Under the pieces are notes generated by a model. The model saw only the letters and a program-made list of their open reading frames with translations, did no database searches and was not told the origin of the DNA. From Tretioscincus oriximinensis (taxonomy: Eukaryota; Chordata; Lepidosauria; Squamata; Gymnophthalmidae): DNA of 64,000 bases. The position numbers and the translations under genes are program-made. This document shows, one piece after another, positions 38,794 to 47,131 of this stretch. Positions within the stretch are counted from its first letter, which is position 1. Each line of letters begins with the position of its first letter. The DNA is taken from positions 321,340 to 385,339 of the forward strand of contig JAJVDF010000855.1 of the NCBI GenBank assembly GCA_022410635.1. The letters are read 5' to 3'.

Positions 38794-39201
38794 AGAGTAA
38801 GGGCCCCGCAGCCCCTGGCCGGCGAGCTCACCTGTGGCTTCTGGCGGGAAAGGGCCTTCTCTGTGCGCCGGGGCCGGGGGAGCCGCAGGCGCCGTCCGAG
38901 TCCCTGTCGCCGTCGAGCTGCTGAGCGCTTGGAAGTTCGGCCAGACGCACTTCGGGAAAGAGGCGCTCGGGGGGCTCAGGGCTTCGGCCGGGCACAGCTT
39001 GAGCGGGACCGGGGTGGCGGGCAAGCCGTGGGGGCCTCGAGGGCTGCCTCCTCCTCCGGCCCTCAGCAAGTTCTCGATCAGGAAACTTTTGCCCAAGTGT
39101 CCAAATCCGGGGGTGGCGGCGGCGGCGGCGGGAAAGCTCAGGAGCGTCGTCGAGGAATTTCCGCAAGGCCAAGGCAGGGCGCTGCTGGGATTGGGAAGCA
39201 T
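19893..39201 (-). CDS. DBX2: DBX2 homeobox transcription factor, complete coding span of four exons
   Basis: The spliced reading frame joins 39201-38832, 27287-27192, 21623-21442 and 20210-19893: 966 bases, 321 residues plus TAA. All introns are GT-AG with phases 1, 1 and 0. DBX2 is a nuclear homeodomain protein, known as a repressor-type patterning factor in ventral and intermediate neural-tube progenitors, where the Dbx/Nkx6 network sets interneuron domains. Visible parts: an N-terminal eh1-like motif FLIENLL (residues 40-46), a Pro-rich stretch VPLKLCP, a Cys-rich exon-2 segment with CCGGSC, the homeodomain (about 173-232) and a divergent Ser/Gln-rich tail of about 90 residues. Length is close to the mammalian protein (about 340). 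DBX1 is excluded by the [10 protein letters not shown] and CCGGSC segments and by the tail. Start ATG chosen because MLP followed by Ala-rich [10 protein letters not shown] parallels known DBX2; the frame stays open upstream but that part has no family resemblance. No frameshift or missing key residue seen. Confidence 0.96.
20745..21012 (+). mobile_element. LINE 3' end (L2-like) with tail shared by the SINEs
   Basis: Contains a degraded coding end readable as [18 protein letters not shown] then [15 protein letters not shown], the usual C-terminus of L2-like LINEs, followed by GCCGCCCTGAGACCTTCGGG, TATAGGGCAGTATAAAAATA and (AAATA)n. The last 60 bases are nearly identical to the tails of the SINEs at 41010 and 61020, which implies the SINEs borrow this LINE's machinery. 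Lies in DBX2 intron 3. Confidence 0.75.
21442..21623 (-). CDS. DBX2: DBX2 coding exon 3 (homeodomain residues 1-44)
   Basis: 182 bases. The acceptor is a pyrimidine-rich TTCTCTCTTCTTCTAG ending at 21624; the donor is CAG before GTATCC at 21441. Two bases finish the split Arg codon, then 60 full codons (residues 157-216). After a [16 protein letters not shown] linker comes the homeodomain start [20 protein letters not shown] with the expected R5, F8, L16 and F20. The exon ends at KESQ, homeodomain position 44, a common intron position in homeobox genes. Confidence 0.96.
22046..22272. repeat. Diverged internal duplication
   Basis: Two blocks, about 22046-22115 and 22200-22272, share GAAAAGTCACA, TATCGGTACATTTCATG / TATCAATATATTTCATG and CCTCTTGCA in the same order, about 155 bases apart. 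In DBX2 intron 2. Confidence 0.55.
25497..25645 (-). mobile_element. Second SINE family, with GAA-rich tail
   Basis: Minus-strand copy. Plus strand reads (GAA)n, GGGTTCTTATACCCCGCTTT, TCAAAGCGGCTTACAA, then CCCACCAGG. The CTT-repeat tail and the TATACCCCGC segment are typical of another squamate SINE. The head is missing. Confidence 0.65.
26030..26345 (+). mobile_element. CR1 LINE 3' end
   Basis: Plus strand: CTTCCAGAAGAGGTGGTGGT (LPEEVV in CR1), then AATGCTGGACTAGGTGGGCC and CAGGGCTCCTCTTGCATTTA, ending TATGTTC. Typical CR1 end. In DBX2 intron 2. Confidence 0.8.
27192..27287 (-). CDS. DBX2: DBX2 coding exon 2 (short exon)
   Basis: 96 bases between a TTTCCAG acceptor (AG at 27289-27288) and a GTAAGT donor (27191-27186). 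Phase 1 at both ends, so it completes codon 124 (Ala), encodes 31 residues and gives one base to an Arg codon finished by exon 3. The peptide includes [19 protein letters not shown] and ends TVFPR, aligning with the Cys-rich segment before the homeodomain in DBX2. It is too short to stand out as an open frame by itself, but phase and similarity agree on both sides. Confidence 0.93.
28377..28498. mobile_element. Palindromic MITE
   Basis: Begins CTGTGGCTCCCAGATGTTCC, includes GAACTACAACTGCCAACATT, and returns as AATGCTGGCAGTTGTAGTTT then GAACATCTGGAAGGCCACAG. Arms of about 46 bases. This CTGTGGCC...CCAGATGTT...CTACAACT form is abundant in squamate genomes. DBX2 intron 1. Confidence 0.8.
28740..29177 (+). 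mobile_element. SINE-like repeat ending in a long CTT microsatellite
   Basis: Shares TGGTGGGAAAGACAGAATA, GATGTAAGCCTTCTGG and GGGTATAAAA with 53745-53940, showing a dispersed repeat in the same orientation. Its 3' end runs into about 150 bases of CTT/CTTT/TCC pyrimidine repeat (29018-29177), a likely expansion of the SINE tail. Glu/Lys-rich reading frames on the other strand come only from this repeat. Confidence 0.7.
29895..30110 (+). mobile_element. L2-like LINE reverse-transcriptase fragment
   Basis: Plus-strand translation gives [20 protein letters not shown] then [13 protein letters not shown], matching the LHWLPVxxRIxYKxLLLxxKAL motif near the end of L2-like reverse transcriptases. 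Ends at a poly-C run (30070-30079). Relic, frame not intact. Confidence 0.65.
31525..32212 (+). mobile_element. CR1 LINE, 5'-truncated, well preserved
   Basis: Plus strand translation: [40 protein letters not shown], then [20 protein letters not shown], the C-terminal part of CR1 reverse transcriptase, with frameshifts near 31800. Then GAATGCTGAACTTGATGGGC, GATCCAGTATGGCTCTTCTT and TATGTTCTTA. In DBX2 intron 1, opposite to the gene. Confidence 0.9.
32325..32470 (+). mobile_element. Second, decayed CR1 3' piece
   Basis: AACTCCCAGAAGAGGTAGTG, GAACAAAATGAGACAAATT and TGCTGCCTCCAGGTTGGAA repeat the CR1 3' region just downstream of the fuller copy. Older. Confidence 0.6.
34766..35067. mobile_element. 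Tc1/mariner-like non-autonomous element with TA target site
   Basis: 302 bases between TA dinucleotides (34764-34765, 35068-35069). Ends CAGTGGTACCTCGGTTCTCG and its reverse complement. GC-rich, unlike its AT-rich surroundings in intron 1. Inside: nested inverted repeats at 34803-34817 / 34852-34866 (15 bases perfect) and 34825-34832 / 34844-34851, and a 42-base tandem repeat of about 2.4 units from 34890 (TTCGGCCAGG...GACGTCATCAG). One unit has the CRE palindrome TGACGTCA (34953-34960). A 149-codon open frame and its shadows reflect the repeats, not a transposase. Confidence 0.85.
36094..36200. repeat. Inverted repeat with 34-base arms
   Basis: Left arm 36094-36127 and right arm 36167-36200 are reverse complements with two mismatches; the 39-base loop also contains a TGTGGAATAAAT echo of the arm. 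Followed by GTGGGGATGCAGCC. Probably a MITE or foldback element. DBX2 intron 1. Confidence 0.8.
37050..37153. mobile_element. MITE family H, copy 1
   Basis: Palindromic: TTAAACCTTCTCCAGTCCTG AAGAA near the left, TTTCAGGACTGAAGAATGCA near the right. Same family as 40137, 44803 and 60195. Confidence 0.6.
37205..37262 (-). mobile_element. LINE/SINE tail remnant
   Basis: ATTTATTTATTTATATTTAT then ACCCCACCCCATAG resembles the inverted tail of the LINE/SINE group. Short and diverged. Confidence 0.4.
37917..38715. mobile_element. Cluster of three palindromic MITEs (family I) beside DBX2 exon 1
   Basis: Three copies at about 37917-38158, 38275-38434 and 38517-38715. Each carries the ends GGCCCTGTCCGCACTGAGCC / CCAGAATAAGGCTC and a middle like TATAGTCTATACTAGCGTG. 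The first is split by a CR1-like fragment. The third reaches into the edge of the CpG island, about 120 bases downstream of the exon 1 donor in intron 1. Confidence 0.65.
37976..38048 (-). mobile_element. CR1-like short fragment
   Basis: ATAGAATCGTAGACTCATAA, GAGTTGGAAGGGACCTCCAG and GGTCATTGGGTTGAACTCCC resemble the conserved sauropsid CR1 3' sequence in minus orientation. It lies inside a MITE copy (37917-38158). Confidence 0.6.
38764..38792. repeat. (CAG)9 trinucleotide repeat in DBX2 intron 1
   Basis: Nine uninterrupted GCA/CAG units on the plus strand (CTG on the DBX2 sense strand), about 40 bases inside intron 1 from the exon 1 donor. Intronic by the splice model, but close enough to be transcribed with the splice-site region. 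Confidence 0.95.
38832..39201 (-). CDS. DBX2: DBX2 coding exon 1
   Basis: Encodes residues 1-123 plus the first base of codon 124. The ATG is the complement of bases 39199-39201. The exon ends ACAG before GTGAGC (donor at 38831-38830), phase 1. Very GC-rich, inside the CpG island, unlike the AT-rich later exons. Contains an Ala run (residues 25-29) and the eh1-like sequence [11 protein letters not shown], the type of motif that recruits Groucho/TLE co-repressors. Gly, Pro and Ala runs follow, then VPLKLCP, shared with mammalian DBX2. The rest is low-complexity and less conserved. Long open frames on the opposite strand here are by-products of GC content. Confidence 0.95.
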
Positions 39202-39919
39202 CGCAGGCAGGAGACCCGAGGGGGCTGGCGGACGGTGGGTGATAATCCTCCTTACCCCAACAGGGGCTAGTTGCTGCCCCCCTCCCTTCCCCTCCAAATC
39301 CTGCAGCCCCCCACTGTCAAGGGGATCGACGGGAGAAAGGGACAGCAGGTCCTCCTTCCTCCTCTGGGATCCCTTTTCCGGCGGGGCGCGGGGGGGGGGG
39401 GGGTCTGACCGTCCGTCCGCCCAGCGTTTGAGCGGACTCGAGAGGGAGCTCCCGCCGTGCCACCGCGGCCGCGCGATCCGAGGGTTTCTACGGCCTTGGG
39501 CGGAAGGTGTGTCCAGCCTCATCAATTATGTCCAGTGGGTTTAAGGAATGATGGACAGGGGCAACAATGGAAGGCGCGGGCGGGGGTGAGGAGTGACGGC
39601 GCCATTCGTCATTGCAGGGGCAGCAGCTTGCCTTCTGAAAGCCCCTGGACGGCTCCAAGTTTCAATTGCTTCCCAGTTTGTCCCCGTAGGAGTGCGAGCG
39701 AGCGCAAGAGGAGGGACGGTCTTTCTATCCCACCCTTTTCTTCTTCTAAGTCACCCTCAAGCTGACAGAAGGGTTCTTCTAATCTCCCCCAAATAGCCCT
39801 GGGAGAAGAGCTTGTTGTAGTCTCTGCTGACAATACCTAGGAGGGAAAAGTATAAGAAGGCATCCGTGTTTTAAGGTGGTTCAGGCACTAAAGTTTCCTC
39901 CAAGGGCCAAAAAAATCTA

Positions 39920-40086
39920 GAATTCCCATATATAAACTGGGATACATCTTTGCACCTTTAATGGATGTGAAAAATTATTTTTCCACTAGGTGCTGCTGGC
40001 ATTAGAAGTTCCACCTGGTGAAAAGTCCTCTGTTCCATAGCCGTGGAAGGTGTAAAGGTCTATCCTGGTTTTTATGTGGGAATCCT
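39920..40086. mobile_element. MITE family G, copy 3
   Basis: Ends GAATTCCCATATATAAACTG / TTTTTATGTGGGAATCC are imperfect inverted repeats; inside, CACCTTTAATGGATGTGAAA and TTCCACTAGGTGCTGCTGGC. It lies about 700 bases upstream of the DBX2 start codon, just outside the CpG island. Confidence 0.65.
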
Positions 40087-40136
40087 ACAAGGACCTGCCA
40101 TAGATGTCTGAGTCACCTCTAGACCGGAGCTGGAGA

Positions 40137-40250
40137 CAGACATGTTCTTTTAATCTAGTTTCAGTCCTGCAAAACTGGCTAAATCAGAAAAAATCTCCCC
40201 CACCCCAATTTAGTCGGTTCCTCAGGACTGAAATTTAATTTAAAATACTC
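40137..40250. mobile_element. MITE family H, copy 2
   Basis: TTTAATCTAGTTTCAGTCCT and TCAGGACTGAAATTTAATTT form the two arms. Related shorter pieces lie near 40750 and 41430 (TTCATGACTGAAATT, ATTCAGGACTGTAATT). Confidence 0.55.
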
Positions 40251-41009
40251 TTCTGACAAAGGGCTGCATTGACCTGTGTTTTACACTGGTCGATCACCTT
40301 ATCTTTGCTCCTAGGCATTTCCAAACACAATGCTGTCTTTCCAATCTTTTATCGTATATTATTAATGCTAAATTTCCAAAAGAATACCTTTTAATTTCCC
40401 ATTTTATATTTCTTCTTTACTAAAGGTTGCTTTATGTAGGGATTCAAACTGTGCTCAGATTCTAAACCACAGTGGCTGCCTTTCATTTTACAGTTCAGTA
40501 GCCTAAGCAACTGTGAATTTGAAGTCAGTGATGCCCAAAGTAGCTTCTATTTGTTAGATGTGCCATAGAAACATTTTTTGCAAAGTTAGGCTGCATTGCC
40601 AACGCACAGTAAAGGCAGCTTAAGTGAGGTCAGTATCCATAATGTCTAATGGAGATCAGCTGCCCTGACTGAAGTGATTTCACTGCATAATAGAGATACA
40701 GTCTTTTGCCAAAGACAGATGTGAATTTTTAATCTACCTTCAGGTTTTTTAGCACAGTTCTTCATGACTGAAATTCACCAGGCCTTTGGTTGAAAAAACC
40801 TGCTCTCTCTACTTTAAGATATTGTTGTTTTAATATGAATAGAAATATTTATTGATTAGTCATCAGACCATACCAATATCTTCTAGTTTAAACATAATAT
40901 CCAAATAAAACTCTTTCAAGTAATGAACCATGATACTAGATTTAATCCTAAATCTAAGGGCTTTCAAGATGTACAAAGCTATGTGTGTGTTTATCACATC
41001 TACATCTAC

Positions 41010-41263
41010 GCCAGTTTGGTGTAGTGGTTGAGTGTTGGACTCATACCTGGTAGTCTCCCGGTTCAATTCCCCACTCCTCCACGAAAGCCAGTTGGGTGAG
41101 CTTGGGCTAGTCCCAGTTCTTTGAACTCTCTCAGCCCCACCTACTCCACAGGGTGTCTGTTGTGGAGAAAGCAACAAAAGCTATGTGCACCACCCTATGG
41201 TTGGCCGCCCTGAGACCTTCGGGTATAGGGTGGGATACAAGAATAAATAAATAAATAAATACA
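41010..41263 (+). mobile_element. tRNA-derived SINE, full length
   Basis: Starts GCCAGTTTGGTGTAGTGGTT (box A), has CCGGTTCAATTCCCCACTCC (box B), CACAGGGTGTCTGTTGTGGA, CCCTGAGACCTTCGGGTATA and an (AATA)n tail. One of the two best-preserved copies, so a relatively recent insertion. Confidence 0.9.
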
Positions 41264-41275
41264 AAGGGCAATTTA

Positions 41276-41340
41276 GCTTATTTATTTATTTGCATTTCTA
41301 TACAGTCCTATACACAAAGGTCTCAAGGCCGTTAACGATA
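41276..41340 (-). mobile_element. LINE/SINE tail fragment
   Basis: TTATTTATTTATTTGCATTT, then TATACAGTCCTATACACAAA, GGTCTCAAGGCCGTTAACGA. Inverted relative to, and just after, the SINE at 41010. Confidence 0.55.
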
Positions 41341-44286
41341 AAAATGGAACTAACATGTTAAAAATTCCTGATGACAATTCCTGAAGCTGTCATATAAATG
41401 GGAATCTAGGTATTTTTCTTGGTTTAGTCTTGTTATTCAGGACTGTAATTAATCTAGCCTTTGGCTGAAAAAACTGATCTCCCCTCAAGATCTTTTAATA
41501 TGTTAATTTGTTTTAATTTGCCTGAGACTTTCTATTTTTATAGAAATATAAACAAATATATGACTCCAGCCTTTATCAACTAGTATGTGCCTCAAGATAC
41601 AAATGGAGGGGAGTGCCAAAGTGGCCATAATAGTATTCCAATTCATGGGTAGATGCTAGAATCAACATTTTCCCCATGTGATACAGACTCTGTTTCCAAC
41701 TCTGGGGAAACAGCACAGATTTGCACTGATATGTGGACCAATAGGACTGAAAAGCAGAACATGAAGGCTCTTATTTTGGTCCTGTCAATATACATCCTGC
41801 ACATATCACTATAATCCCTTATTTGATACTTCCTGTATCCCTTGTCGGAATGTCTTTACATTAACGTGTGGATTAATCTAGATTTATTAGTTTGAAAAAC
41901 AAATATAATTAACAATCCGTTAATTTTTCTAAAAATCTTATTTTGTGGTCAAAGGAGTGAACACTTAAAAATCAAGCAGTAGGCTTATTTTAGGAATTAT
42001 TTTCCTAATTGGTTTGCAGCTGCTATCCACTATGTTGGTTATTTTGTAATAGCTTTTGATATCTGAATGTGTCAGTCCATTTTAGCAATTCATGGCTGCA
42101 TTTTTTTTAGAATAAAATACCAAGGACCAGCAAATTATGGCACAGGAACATTCGAATCTTATTTCCACAGTGAAAAATTACTTCATTAAGTATAGTTTTT
42201 TCCACATATCAAACATCCATCCAACCCACTCTTCCAAAATCGTTTTACTTCCAAGTTAATGAGCACTGAAGGTTACTATGCCAATTAAACCATGTTTCAG
42301 GTAGCACAAGAGCAAGATTATAAGATAATTGGATTCTTAATTGGATTTAGCTGGCAATTAATATCAGACACAAAAAACGTGTTCAAAGTATTCTGCCTGT
42401 GCAAATATACATCTGACCACACGACCCTGTAAGTTGCCTGTTCAGAAAAGAAAAAATAAGATACACAACGCAGGTGCTTTTCGACATGTACTTTTTAAAA
42501 ATCCATCTTTAGTTCTAAACTACTGGTCTAGAGCAAGACAAAAACAGAAGTATCTTTTGGTCCAAATATTTAGGCTATTGAACAAGGGAGAATAATTTCC
42601 ATATTCCCTCCACTCTGAACTGCCAAAGCCCTATGGAGAGCAATGTACAATGGTCTCAAAGTAGAATGGTCCTGTGCTACAGCATATGTTTCCTTGATTT
42701 ATGTGTTTTCATCAAATTGACATAGCTGCTTATGCCTGTATAGCGTGGCTAGTTGTGATGGAAGAACAATACCAAAATGAAAGCAGGCCAACAAGTGTAA
42801 AGAAAAGATTAGAACCAAAATGCAGAAATACAAAATATGAACCACTCTGGGTGGAATAAAGGAAAATAAAATATAAACAATGTAAGAACGTCCCCAGGAG
42901 AATCAGGTATAGAAACCATGGTTCCCAAAGTTCTTCAAAGGAGTCTACATGTGACCAGACACATAACACATGACCAAAAACAAGGATCATGTTTTTGACC
43001 CTCGTTTTGACTCTTCTTCAATCTTCAATAAATGCCCCACCTGAACACAATAGGTGGCATCCAATTATTTATTTATAAGCATATATTAGTAAAAGGGTAC
43101 TAAACCTATAGCTCTTTTCACAGGTATAGATTACATTTTGGCCTATACTTATGAACTGTGCTTTGGTTCTGCTCATGTTTTTTTAGCTATAATGAAAGCC
43201 AAAATATCTGCCATAGTATGTGGGTGTGACACTGGATTAAAACTTAAGTGTAGATCTGTCCCAGTGTTCTAGTGTAGACAGGTTAAATTTTAGTGCAAAA
43301 TGATTTTTTTAAAAGATGCTCTAAATAAGGTAACAGTCAAAACATCTCAAATTTTATTTTTTTGTTTTGGTGCCTTGCTTTTGAAGGAGAGTAAATCTGT
43401 GCTGAGTTTTTCTTCTCTGCTTATGTCTAGTATATCCTATAACCTGATTGTTTAGCAAACAGCTTTTCTAATGCAAATGTCTACCAGGCGTGGACTAGCA
43501 GTTTTAGCCTATTTAAACATTCAAGCTCCAAGTGCTAGTTGTGAAATCAGGTTTTTTGTGAAATCAGCTAGTTTTTGCCCTGTCTGAATTCAAAGTCAGA
43601 TTTTGGAAACTAAACTAGACTGCCAGGAACAATTATCATACAAAATGCAATATACTTTCACACCTATCCTCTATTCCACTGATTCTAACATTCATTTAGA
43701 TAGGAAAGAAGTGATGCTGAGGAAGGAAAATTTAAAAGCAAAAAGCCAAACAGCGCAACTGGTTTCATTTGGAACCTTGTAGTGATTTATTAAGGACTGC
43801 TGAATAAGCCTGATTTAAATGCATAAACAGTTCTGAACAGTAAACAACCATGTCTGCGGGTGAAAAAATCGGACTCTCGTGCTGTGCATGGAAATTGCCC
43901 TTAACAACATGGCCTATTGTTCAACAGATAGGAAGCCAAAGGTTGCTTGTAATCAAATTTGAAGTTTCCCATCACTTCCAAAAGAGCTACTTCCTTGTGT
44001 AAATGTTTCAATTTGTTGTCACTAAAAAATGTTTCCTGACTTTCTCCATACAGAAGCCCAGATTTCTTTGTCTAATGCAAAGACAACTGCCAGCTAAACT
44101 GAGTTTTTCTATTTAAGATAAAGCAAGCAAATTAGAAAGAAAAACATGAAAAATGAAAATAGCAATAATAGCTCACCTTTTTATACGAAGTTTAAAAAAC
44201 ATTGTTAATCTTACATCCTTTCCGATCTAGGCTTTTATTTTGGAATAAATCTTGGGGACTCCAAATCTTGCAGGCTTCAAATTACA
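41341..44286. other. Upstream flank of DBX2, mostly unique sequence
   Basis: AT-rich with no coding sequence and few repeats. 42235-42380 has several AATTGGATT/TTAATTGG-type sites. Candidate regulatory ground, unproven. Confidence 0.5.
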
Positions 44287-44294
44287 GTCTAGGG

Positions 44295-44507
44295 TAGGCT
44301 GACCAGATGACCCCTTGGGGGGGGGGGGTTGAAAAACCATTTTTGGGGTGCCTCCCGGTTATTTCTGAGGGAAAAAAATTAAGAAAACAAAAATAATTTT
44401 GAAAAAAAATCTTTTTTAAAAAAAAATTTCCTCTGAAAAAACTGGGAGGCACCCCAAAATCGGGTTTTCAACACGCCCATACAAAAAGGGGTCATCTGGT
44501 CAGCCTA
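44295..44507. mobile_element. hAT-like MITE, family A copy 2, with 8-bp TSD
   Basis: 213 bases with the same TAGGCTGACCAGATGACCCC inverted ends. Exact duplication GTCTAGGG at 44287-44294 and 44508-44515. Closely similar to the copy at 11162 but with shifted G and A runs. Confidence 0.9.
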
Positions 44508-44802
44508 GTCTAGGGCAGGAAGGGTCTTATAATCTATTGAGCCCAAATCATACATTTATTTTTAAATCTTCTTCAGTTCTAAGGAAAGAGCCACGCTGAA
44601 CTAAACCAGAGGGAAAAAAGATTACAGATTCTTTAGGATTTTCAAAAAGATTTAAAAATAAATATGTGACTGATCAGGGCCTTGCTTCAGATTAAGTCCA
44701 TATATTTGGAGACTGAGCAAAGAAAAAAATCTGGATAGTGGTATAGTAAATTTAGACTAGTTCTATTATCCCTATCTCAGTCCATGCTAAAATTTCCAAC
44801 TT

Positions 44803-44966
44803 AGGGCCTAGTCACACATTTTAAATCATCCTCATTCCTGAAGAACTGAAAAAAAATAGAAAAACCAACAATTTTGAACTGGACTAAAAACTAAGAAAAA
44901 AAATCCCCTTGACCAGGTCCAGTTTTTCAGGACTGAAGATCGTTTAAAAAGTACATGTTGGCCACA
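44803..44966. mobile_element. MITE family H, copy 3
   Basis: Left GGGCCTAGTCACACATTTTA, AATCATCCTCATTCCTGAAG; right TTTTTCAGGACTGAAGATCG, GTTTAAAAAG, CATGTTGGCCAC. Longest copy, showing imperfect inverted ends. Confidence 0.65.
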
Positions 44967-45289
44967 ATTATGTTTGGATTGGTTGTCACGGGGCAAGGAC
45001 ATCAGCATTTTTGATGGCACATTCTAACCCAGCCCCAGTAACTGACCCCAAAGGCTGGGCCAAACCTTGGAACCAGTGCTGGAACCTTCAAAGGCCTAAA
45101 ACATTGTTTCCAGCACCCCTTCTAAAGAGTCCTTGTGGAGCACAAATATTAAGAGCTCCCCACAACCCTATTAGTCCACTGGTAGATCTTAGTGTCAGGG
45201 TCTACTGCTAGAAAAGGGAAGGGCACCATTTTAAACAACTACCCGGCTCTATTCCCCATTCCATGCCAATGGAGCACCTCAGTAGCATC

Positions 45290-45508
45290 TACAGCAAATT
45301 GGGGGTAACGCTTAGAGTGCTGAATGCTTATCTGGTAGTCTCATGGTTCAACTCTTACAATGAAGCCAGCTGGGTAAGCTTGGGTTAGTCACAGTTCTTT
45401 AAAACTCTCTCAGCCTTGCCTTCTGCGTAGCGTATCTGTTGTGGAAAAAACAACAAAACCTATGTGAGCCATCGTTTGGTGAAAGGGATATTACAAATAA
45501 ACAAAATA
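45290..45508 (+). mobile_element. Degenerate tRNA-derived SINE
   Basis: Keeps TTATCTGGTAGTCTCATGGT, AAGCCAGCTGGGTAAGCTTG, AACTCTCTCAGCCTTGCC and ATCTGTTGTGG but has lost most of box A and the LINE-like tail. Plus strand. Confidence 0.75.
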
Positions 45509-46455
45509 ATCAGCAGCCAGAACCCTTCCTATACTACATTACTAATAAGTGAGGAAATGGTCTTAGGTCTGATTTGCATACATCTGATTCAATCCACTTT
45601 AAGGCGGATCAAGCAAATCCACTTCTATTAAAATATACAGTATTTATCAGGTCCATGCAAATCAGGCCTTACACTCAGAAACAGCATGCTCAGCCAGGCT
45701 GAATCCAAATCAGTGATCTTTAACAGAAATAATTCAACAAATGTTCCCTACATCATAAGCTACAATTACTCAATTTATTTCCTATTCCAAAACCATTAAA
45801 ATACAGGAACTGTAATTTGGGTTTCTGTATGATGACATTTGACTATAGAGATACTGTATTTTAGTATAAATGTAGGTGATCCGAGAGTCCCAAGCATTCC
45901 CACTCCATTAGGCCACCAAGCAGCCTCTGAGACATGAAACACCCAGAAATGATTTAGAAACAGTCCAGTTTGGGGAAGAATGAGGATTGAGTTTGTTATC
46001 TGATCAATCAGAAGTGGACTCAATTTAGATTTCTTCTGCCCATATAATTCTTTGTCCAAATTCAGTCTGTGGGCCCTGAAGTATTTTCCTTTCTGCCTTC
46101 ACTACATGACCTGCTCACTTGATTGTGATTGGATGTAATCTTGTTCCTTATTTTGATTTCCCTGGGGCAGAAAAGGTCAGCTCCACTTTCCATAATTCCC
46201 TGCTGCCTAATATACAGTACATATAATGGAATCATTTGCCCTTGCTCTGTCTGTTAATTTCACTGATGAACTATATAGTATCCACATGTACCACCTTGAA
46301 AGCCAGCGCATTGTTTATTTTATTTTCTATATGCCACTTTTTCTGTCTTTGCAAGATCAAAACACCAGTTTTACAAAGTTGTGCAAAAGGGAGGGACAAA
46401 AGGAAGAGTAATGGAGGAAGCATTTGTTCAGCTGTGCTACAGGAAGGACATAAGA

Positions 46456-47131
46456 TAGACTGACCAGGTTTTCTGAGGCCCGAACTGGAGTAATTAATAT
46501 TCATGCCAATTTGCATATTCATGAATATGCAAATAGCCCCACCAACATGCACATTCACCCTCGTGAGAAAACACGCTTGCCCGAGAAACCAAAACAATAT
46601 GTACGAGAAATTTCCAAAGCACATGAAAAATTAGCACCATCACTCCCAGGGGGCAGAGCCAGAAGGGACATCATTTCTGGGTTGTGGAAATACTATTTTG
46701 TGAAGTTGCTTCCTGGGCAGGACATAAAAATGCCTGTTAGAGAATCTATGGAAAATGGTGACTATCTCTTTGAGGCAGCAAAAAAAGGAAGACCTCCATT
46801 TCCCATACCAGGGATGTGGCAGACATAGACATTAAGTCTTGTATGAGTATAATCCAAATTCAGAGCAATTTGGAGCAGAACAGCAGAAAAAATATCCCCC
46901 ATCAACAAGCCAAAAAGCCTTCTCACCTTCTCAGCAAAAAATGGGGAAATCACACACACACACACACACACACAGGATGGTGGGATAGATACCCCCCAAA
47001 CAGGGGTCATCTGGTCAGCCGAAAAGAGCACTCTATAAAGTTAGAATTGCGTTGAAGGATGAAGTGCCACATCCGTATAGACACCCCAAAAATGGATTAC
47101 CCCCCAAAAAAGGGGTCATCTAATCAGCCTA
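46456..47131. mobile_element. Composite of MITE remnants related to family A
   Basis: Starts TAGACTGACCAGGTTTTCTG, and has two right-end-like sequences, AGGGGTCATCTGGTCAGCC (to 47020) and AGGGGTCATCTAATCAGCCT (to 47131). Bases 46456-46640 match the reverse complement of 50822-51053. Contains a 26-base perfect palindrome at 46509-46534 and a (CA)n run at about 46951-46975. No matching flanking duplication was found. Confidence 0.5.
46951..46975. repeat. (CA)n microsatellite
   Basis: About 12 CA units in a row. Confidence 0.9.

Larger units (their letters stand above)
27288..38831. other. DBX2 intron 1
   Basis: 11.5 kb. Holds two CR1 copies, an L2-like fragment, a SINE with CTT expansion, palindromic MITEs (28377, 36094, 37050, 37917-38715) and a Tc1/mariner-like element. 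A low-repeat stretch at about 35750-36020 is rich in TAAT sites and may be regulatory. No nested gene seen. Confidence 0.85.
38640..39760. promoter_or_regulatory. CpG island over DBX2 exon 1 and presumed promoter
   Basis: A sharp rise in GC content and CpG density covers exon 1, the start of intron 1 and about 550 bases upstream of the ATG; flanks are AT-rich. It includes a run of 14 G at 39390-39403 and NotI-like GCGGCCGC near 39466. CpG islands are typical at promoters of developmental homeobox genes, so transcription probably starts between about 39250 and 39750 on the minus strand. No convincing TATA box was seen and the exact start cannot be placed. Confidence 0.7.

Noticed and set aside
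39202..39525. Upstream in-frame extension of DBX2 exon 1 (start at 39525)
   Set aside because: The frame is open, but the residues are low-complexity and do not match DBX2; the ATG at 39201 gives the expected N-terminus.
38632..39544. Long plus-strand open frames (212 and 236 codons) over DBX2 exon 1
   Set aside because: They lie antisense to a well-supported coding exon in a CpG island where stop codons are rare, and show no family resemblance.
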